The notes beneath the pieces are model-generated. The model ran no database searches and was not told the DNA's origin. It saw only the letters and a program-made list of their open reading frames with translations. Below, in pieces: positions 59,940 through 64,000 of a DNA stretch of 64,000 nt. The stretch spans positions 15,263,001-15,327,000 of the forward strand of contig NC_079885.1 of the NCBI RefSeq assembly GCF_029227915.1, in the 5' to 3' direction. Made by a program: the position numbers and the translations under genes. Positions within the stretch are counted from its first letter, which is position 1. Each line of letters starts with the position of its first letter. Source of the stretch: Hydractinia symbiolongicarpus. Its lineage: Eukaryota; Cnidaria; Hydrozoa; Anthoathecata; Hydractiniidae.

Positions 59940-60389
59940 ATTGACTTTTTCACGTTACATTATTTATCATTACGACTGTGACGTATCTTTTTTACGAAAT
60001 AGCCGCTGAGTAAATCAAGAAAGAGACATGATTAGAAGTTGCTTTCCCTTCAAAACGGCTACGATCTGGCAGCAATAAATGCGCCAAGTCGCAAATGAAT
60101 GGATTACAAGCGTCAGACAAAGAAAATGGCGATGTAGTTACTTTGCTAATTAACTTTGTCATATGAAAATTAAGTCGGAAAGCACCCTAGATTTCCTTCG
60201 TTGGAACTTTTTACCGGAAATCTTAAAGCGCATGATTGTCGTAAAGAATCGATAGCGCTTGAAATGAGCTTTCAAATGCACATAAACACGACCTATTTCG
60301 GATGATCCAGTCAAGAAATATGACCTTTAAAGTTTAAACCATTTTCGATGTAATGTGCTAATAAATCGTAGATATCTGCCCGTTTGTTT

Positions 60390-60508
60390 GTCTACGACCA
60401 TACCACGATGAACACACCTGTTCTCGTCCGATCACGGAAGTTAAGAATCCTCGGGCCGGGATAGTACTTGGATGGGGGACCGCCTGGGAACTCCCGGTGT
60501 CGTAGGCT
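60390..60508 (+). rRNA. 5S rRNA: 5S rRNA copy 107, class C
   Basis: Plain class C allele with G69. At the matching place 21,524 bp upstream stands the C/B chimera copy 69. Confidence 0.92.
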
Positions 60509-60957
60509 ATTGACTTTTTCACGTTACATTATTTATCATTACGACTGTGACGTATCTTTTTTACGCAATAGCGCTGAGTAAATCAAGTAAGGGACGTTAT
60601 TAGAAGTTTCTTTCCCTTCAAAGCGGCTACGATCTGGCTGCAATAAATGCGCCACGTCGCAAATCAATGGATTACGAGCGTCAGACAAAGAAAATGGCGA
60701 TGTAGTTAATTTGCTAATTAACTTTGTCATATGAAAATTAAGTCTGCAAGTACCCTAGATTGCCTTCGTTGGAACTTTTTACCGGAAATCATAAAGCGCA
60801 TTATTGTTGTCCAGAATCGATAGCGCTTAAAAAGAGCTGTTAAACGCACATAAACACGACCTATTTCGAATGATCCAGTCAAGAAATATGACCTTTAAAG
60901 TTTGAACCATTTTCGATGTAATGTGCTAATAAATCGTAGATATCTGCCCGTTTGTTT
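60509..60957 (+). other. Spacer haplotype S3 (GCGCTGAG, ACGTTATT)
   Basis: Marked by GCAATAGCGCTGAG (one C short), GGGACGTTATTAG or TTTG, TTCAAAGCGGC, CGCAAATCAATGG and AAGTCTGCAAGTACC. The single-base deletion opens a 63-codon reading frame on the - strand that recurs wherever S3 occurs; it is not considered a gene. Confidence 0.82.
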
Positions 60958-61076
60958 GTCTACGACCATACCACGATGAACACACCTGTTCTCGTCCGAT
61001 CACGGAAGTTAAGAATCCTCGGGCCGGGATAGTACTTGGATGGGGGACCGCCTGGGAACTCCCGGTGTCGTAGGCT
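60958..61076 (+). rRNA. 5S rRNA: 5S rRNA copy 108, class C
   Basis: Plain class C allele, with the ACGATATAGCC spacer. Confidence 0.92.
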
Positions 61077-61526
61077 ATTGACTTTTTCACGTTACATTAT
61101 TTATCATTACGACTGTGACGTATCTTTTTTACGATATAGCCGCTGAGTAAATCAAGAAAGAGACATGATTAGAAGTTGCTTTCCTTTCAAAACGGCTACG
61201 ATCTGGCAGCAATAAATGCGCCAAGTCGCAAATGAATGGATTACGAGCGTCAGACAAAGAAAATGGCGATGTAGTAATTTTGCTAATTAACTTTGTCATA
61301 TGAAAATTAAGTCGGAAAGCACCCTAGATTTCCTTCGTTGGAACTTTTTACCGGAAATCATAAAGCGCATTATTGTTGTCAAGAATCGATAGCGCTTTAA
61401 AAGAGCTGTCAAACGCACATAAACACGACCTATTTCGAATGATCCAGTCAAGAAATATGACCTTTAAAGTTTGAACCATTTTCGATGTAATGTGCTAATA
61501 AATCGTAGATATCTGCCCGTTTGTTT

Positions 61527-61645
61527 GTCTACGACCATACCACGATGAACACACCTGTTCTCGTCCGATCACGGAAGTTAAGCATCGTCGGGCCGGGATA
61601 GTACTTGGATGGGGGACCGCCTGGGAACTCCCGGTGTCGTAGGCT
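61527..61645 (+). rRNA. 5S rRNA: 5S rRNA copy 109, class A
   Basis: Reference sequence at the positions checked. Confidence 0.96.
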
Positions 61646-62095
61646 ATTGACTTTTTCACGTTACATTATTTATCATTACGACTGTGACGTATCTTTTTTA
61701 CGAAATAGCCGCTGAGTAAATCAAGAAAGAGACATGATTAGAAGTTGCTTTCCCTTCAAAACGGCTACGATCTGGCAGCAATAAATGCGCCAAGTCGCAA
61801 ATGAATGGATTACAAGCGTCAGACAAAGAAAATGGCGATGTAGTTACTTTGCTAATTAACTTTGTCATATGAAAATTAAGTCGGAAAGCACCCTAGATTT
61901 CCTTCGTTGGAACTTTTTACCGGAAATCTTAAAGCGCATGGTTGTCGTAATTAATCGATAGCGCTTGAAATGAGCTTTCAAATGCACATAAACACGACCT
62001 ATTTCGGATAATCCAGTCAAGAAATATGACCTTTAAAGTTTAACCAATTTTCGATGTAATGTGCTAATAAATCGTAGATATCTGCCCGTTTGTTT

Positions 62096-62214
62096 GTCTA
62101 CGACCATACCACGATGAACACACCTGTTCTCGTCCGATCACGGAAGTTAAGCATCGTCGGGCCAGGATAGTACTTGGATGGGGGACCGCCTGGGAACTCC
62201 CGGTGTCGTAGGCT
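62096..62214 (+). rRNA. 5S rRNA: 5S rRNA copy 110, class B
   Basis: A69 only. The upstream spacer reads GTTTAACCAATTTTC for GTTTAAACCATTTTC. Confidence 0.93.
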
Positions 62215-62664
62215 ATTGACTTTTTCACGTTACATCATTTATCATTACGACTGTGACGTATCTTTTTTACGCAATAGCCGCTGAGTAAATCAAGTAAGGG
62301 ACGTGATTAGAAGATGCTTTCCCTTCAAAACGGCTACAATCTTGCTGCAATAAATGCGCCACGTCGCAAATAAATGGATTACGAGCGTCAGACAAAGAAA
62401 ATGGCGATGTAGTTACTTTGCTAATTAACTTTGTCATATGAAAATTAAGTCTGAAAGCACCCTAGATTTCCTTCGTTGGAACTTTTTACCGGAAATCATA
62501 AAGCGCATTATTGTTGTCCAGAATCGATAGCGCTTAAAAAGAGCTGTTAAACGCACATAAACACGACCTATTTCGAATGATCCAGTCAAGAAATATGACC
62601 TTTAAAGTTTGAACCATTTTCGATGTAATGTGCTAATAAATCGTAGATATCTGCCCGTTTGTTT
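62215..62664 (+). other. Spacer haplotype S2 (usual after class B)
   Basis: Distinguished by ACATCATTTATC (ACATTATTTATC in earlier units), AAGTAAGGGACGTG, AGAAGATGCTTTCC, CTACAATCTTGCTGC and CGCAAATAAATGG. Gene-free. It follows nearly every class B gene; copies 58 and 97 are the clear exceptions. Confidence 0.85.
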
Positions 62665-62783
62665 GTCTACGACCATACCACGATGAACACACCTGTTCTC
62701 GTCCGATCACGGAAGTTAAGAATCCTCGGGCCGGGATAGTACTTGGATGGGGGACCGCCTGGGAACTCCCGGTGTCGTAGGCT
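62665..62783 (+). rRNA. 5S rRNA: 5S rRNA copy 111, class C
   Basis: Plain class C allele. Copies 111-113 repeat the C-A-B order of copies 108-110 at +1,707 bp. Confidence 0.92.
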
Positions 62784-63202
62784 ATTGACTTTTTCACGTT
62801 ACATTATTTATCATTACGACTGTGACGTATCTTTTTTACGATATAGCCGCTGAGTAAATCAAGAAAGAGACATGATTAGAAGTTGCTTTCCCTTCAAAAC
62901 GGCTACGATCTGGCAGCAATAAATGCGCCAAGTCGCAAATGAATGGATTACGAGCGTCAGACAAAGAAAATGGCGATGTAGTAATTTTGCTAATTAACTT
63001 TGTCATATGAAAATTAAGTCGGAAAGCACCCTAGATTTCCTTCGTTGGAACTTTTTACCGGAAATCATAAAGCGCATTATTGTTGTCAAGAATCGATAGC
63101 GCTTTAAAAGAGCTGTCAAACGCACATAAACACGACCTATTTCGAATGATCCAGTCAAGAAATATGACCTTTAAAGTTTGAACCATTTTCGATGTAATGT
63201 GC

Positions 63203-63210
63203 TAATAAAT
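63203..63210 (+). promoter_or_regulatory. TATA-like box TAATAAAT at -31 to -24 (reference unit)
   Basis: An AT-rich octamer at the distance where 5S genes of several invertebrates and plants carry a TATA-like upstream element. It is kept in nearly every unit. Exceptions: TAATAAAC before 42846, 47396 and 57546, and a 6-bp shift towards the gene before 7031, 9774, 28640 and 31474. Function is inferred from position only. Confidence 0.6.
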
Positions 63211-63281
63211 CGTAGATATCTGCCCGTTTGTTTGTCTACGACCATACCACGATGAACACACCTGTTCTCGTCCGATCACGG

Positions 63282-63298
63282 AAGTTAAGCATCGTCGG
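63282..63298 (+). promoter_or_regulatory. Internal promoter A box (positions 49-65)
   Basis: AAGTTAAGCATCGTCGG aligns with the A box of vertebrate 5S genes, which helps bind TFIIIA and TFIIIC. Class C changes C57A and G61C, and class D A55T, fall here. Confidence 0.8.
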
Positions 63299-63302
63299 GC
63301 CG

Positions 63303-63308
63303 GGATAG
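63303..63308 (+). promoter_or_regulatory. Intermediate element GGATAG (positions 70-75)
   Basis: Placed by alignment to the GGTTAG-type intermediate element of other animal 5S genes. Altered in copies 1 and 21 (G75A) and copy 74 (G71C). Confidence 0.7.
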
Positions 63309-63332
63309 TACTTGGATGGGGGACCGCCTGGG
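63309..63332 (+). promoter_or_regulatory. Internal promoter C box (positions 76-99)
   Basis: Main TFIIIA contact region in characterised 5S genes, beginning TACTTGGATGG and ending CCGCCTGGG. Scattered copies carry changes here: C78T, G81T, G85T, G86A, G87A, G89C, C91T with C92T, G93A, G97T, G98C or G99C. Confidence 0.8.
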
Positions 63333-63358
63333 AACTCCCGGTGTCGTAGGCTATTGAC

Positions 63359-63363
63359 TTTTT
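63359..63363 (+). terminator. Pol III terminator T5 (positions 126-130)
   Basis: A run of five T starting 7 nt after the mature 3' end, in the context GACTTTTTCAC. It is T6 after copies 46, 47, 73, 74, 75, 83 and 101, broken to ACTATTTC after class D copies, and deleted after 7143 and 51482. Confidence 0.85.
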
Positions 63364-63400
63364 CACGTTACATTATTTATCATTACGACTGTGACGTATC

Positions 63401-63406
63401 TTTTTT
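63401..63406 (+). terminator. Second T run T6 (positions 168-173), possible back-up terminator
   Basis: TATCTTTTTTACG lies 37 bp beyond the end of the T5 run and is conserved in essentially all units, while the bases between the two runs vary more. It is the only long T run left next to class D copies and to truncated copy 91. Confidence 0.6.
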
Positions 63407-63602
63407 ACGAAATAGCCGCTGAGTAAATCAAGAAAGAGACATGATTAGAAGTTGCTTTCCCTTCAAAACGGCTACGATCTGGCAGCAATAAATGCGCCAA
63501 GTCGCAAATGAATGGATTACAAGCGTCAGACAAAGAAAATGGCGATGTAGTTACTTTGCTAATTAACTTTGTCATATGAAAATTAAGTCGGAAAGCACCC
63601 TA

Positions 63603-63635
63603 GATTTCCTTCGTTGGAACTTTTTACCGGAAATC
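63603..63635. repeat. Short inverted repeat GATTTCC / GGAAATC in the spacer
   Basis: Seven-base arms flank a 19-nt loop with GGAACTTTTTACC. The left arm is GATTGCC in about a third of units, so pairing is not strictly kept. The GGAACTTTTTACCGGAAAT core is among the most constant parts of the spacer. Confidence 0.5.
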
Positions 63636-63638
63636 TTA

Positions 63639-63673
63639 AAGCGCATGGTTGTCGTAATTAATCGATAGCGCTT
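63639..63673. repeat. Short inverted repeat AAGCGC / GCGCTT in the spacer
   Basis: Six-base arms around a 23-nt variable loop that reads TAATTAATCGAT, TAATTAGTGGAT or TAAAGAATCGAT by unit. The arms stay while the loop varies. No function is known to me. Confidence 0.45.
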
Positions 63674-63802
63674 GAAATGAGCTTTCAAATGCACATAAAC
63701 ACGACCTATTTCGGATAATCCAGTCAAGAAATATGACCTTTAAAGTTTAAACCATTTTCGATGTAATGTGCTAATAAATCGTAGATATCTGCCCGTTTGT
63801 TT

Positions 63803-63921
63803 GTCTACGACCATACCACGATGAACACACCTGTTCTCGTCCGATCACGGAAGTTAAGCATCGTCGGGCCAGGATAGTACTTGGATGGGGGACCGCCTGG
63901 GAACTCCCGGTGTCGTAGGCT
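63803..63921 (+). rRNA. 5S rRNA: 5S rRNA copy 113, class B
   Basis: A69 only. Last complete copy; its spacer is cut by the window edge. Confidence 0.93.
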
Positions 63922-64000
63922 ATTGACTTTTTCACGTTACATCATTTATCATTACGACTGTGACGTATCTTTTTTACGCAATAGCCGCTGAGTAAATCAA
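63922..64000 (+). other. 5' part of the last spacer, cut by the window edge
   Basis: S2-type spacer start with the T5 run at 63928-63932, ACATCATTTATC and the T6 run. The array evidently continues beyond the window. Confidence 0.9.

Larger units (their letters stand above)
63234..63352 (+). rRNA. 5S rRNA: 5S rRNA copy 112, class A (reference copy)
   Basis: 5S rRNA is the small RNA of the large ribosomal subunit, transcribed by RNA polymerase III. This 119-nt copy can form the standard eukaryotic fold: stem I pairs positions 1-9 with 110-118 (one U-G wobble), helix II pairs ACGATG (16-21) with CATCGT (57-62), and helix V pairs CCGGGA (67-72) with TCCCGG (103-108). The hallmark TACTTGGATGG at 76-86 and GACCGCCTGGG at 89-99 are typical of animal 5S genes. 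Promoter, terminator and spacer parts are listed separately for this copy; in any other full-length copy they lie at the same distances from the gene start unless its entry says otherwise. This is the likeliest functional sequence in the array. Confidence 0.97.
63353..63802 (+). other. Spacer haplotype S1 (reference, usual after class A)
   Basis: A 450-bp non-transcribed spacer with ACGAAATAGCC, AAGAAAGAGACATG, CTACGATCTGGCAGC and AATGCGCCAAGTCGC. It holds the two T runs and the next gene's TATA-like box; no gene is seen on either strand. Two short inverted repeats are listed separately. Most class C units use a close variant with ACGATATAGCC and GATGTAGTAATTTTGC. Confidence 0.85.
1..64000 (+). 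repeat. Tandem 5S rDNA array, 113 units, extends past both window edges
   Basis: Every base belongs to a head-to-tail repeat of a 119-nt 5S rRNA gene plus a spacer of about 450 bp. Start-to-start spacing is 566-570 bp for most units, 562 where 6 bp are lost upstream, 623 where the spacer has a 54-bp internal duplication, 550 for two units with a 19-bp deletion, 517 where 50 bp are lost and 477 where 92 bp are lost. All genes share one orientation. Diagnostic substitutions group the genes into classes A, B, B', C, C', C'' and D, defined in the summary. Neighbouring units are often more alike than distant ones, but blocks also recur 10-21 kb away. This is the usual organisation of animal 5S genes. 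Because long blocks are nearly identical, the copy number depends on correct assembly. Confidence 0.98.

Noticed and set aside
63393-63400. TGACGTA before the second T run as a CRE-like factor site
   Set aside because: Only a partial match to TGACGTCA, placed downstream of a Pol III gene; one short motif repeated with the array is not evidence of binding.
63590-63640. Possible spliced-leader or snRNA gene in the spacer, as linked to 5S in nematodes, Oikopleura and kinetoplastids
   Set aside because: GGAACTTTTTACC loosely resembles an Sm site, but there is no convincing Sm consensus, no GT-flanked leader exon and no stable stem-loops around it on either strand.
1-64000. CRISPR array or satellite DNA
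   Set aside because: The repeat is far longer than a CRISPR repeat and there are no unique spacers; the 119-nt part folds as 5S rRNA with promoter and terminator.
1-64000. Bacterial or organellar origin
   Set aside because: The gene has the eukaryotic 5S fold with A box, intermediate element and C box. Bacterial 5S lies in 16S-23S operons and is not arranged in arrays of this kind.

Overview
The window is one uninterrupted tandem array of 5S ribosomal RNA genes, and both edges lie inside it. I count 113 gene copies, all on the + strand: 110 near full length and 3 clearly broken (starts 7031, 41142, 51377). The usual period is 566-570 bp, made of a 119-nt gene and a spacer of about 450 bp. 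I see no protein gene, tRNA, spliced-leader gene or mobile element. The gene has the eukaryotic 5S fold and a Pol III type 1 internal promoter (A box, intermediate element, C box), so this is nuclear DNA. The 5S sequence looks like that of an invertebrate animal. I lean towards an early-branching lineage such as a cnidarian or sponge, but only weakly.

Numbering: position 1 is the first G of GTCTACGACC and position 119 is the final T of GTAGGCT. Stem I pairs 1-9 with 110-118, helix II pairs 16-21 with 57-62, and helix V pairs 67-72 with 103-108. Classes are set by the segment at 56-71. Class A (29 copies) reads GCATCGTCGGGCCGGG and pairs fully in helices II and V. Class B (28) has A at 69, giving one A-C mismatch in helix V; class B' (5) also has T at 68. 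Class C (43) reads GAATCCTC at 56-63, which breaks two of six helix II pairs and alters the A box. Class C' (3) reads GAATCCAC and breaks three. One copy (C'') has only C57A. Class D (4) has A55T, C67T and A101T, a weakened terminator and a 54-bp longer spacer.

Each unit has a TATA-like TAATAAAT at -31 to -24, the internal promoter inside the gene, a T5 terminator at 126-130 and a second T6 run at 168-173. The rest of the spacer is gene-free. It comes in three main haplotypes that are mostly, but not always, tied to the class of the gene upstream.

Layout: 1-3.2 kb is class D/A/C with long spacers, duplicated in expanded form at 11.4-15.2 kb. From 3.2 to 5.5 kb is a run of class C with G87A. 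From 5.6 to 10 kb are alternating B and C units. From 15.5 to 22 kb is an A/C run, then nested B-C dimers and trimers. From 22 to 41 kb are mixed A/B/C units with a near-perfect 2,834-bp tandem duplication at 26.8-32.5 kb. From 41 to 64 kb are mixed units with two- and four-unit duplications and long-range copies of earlier blocks. The pattern fits repeated unequal crossover and gene conversion that has homogenised the array only locally.
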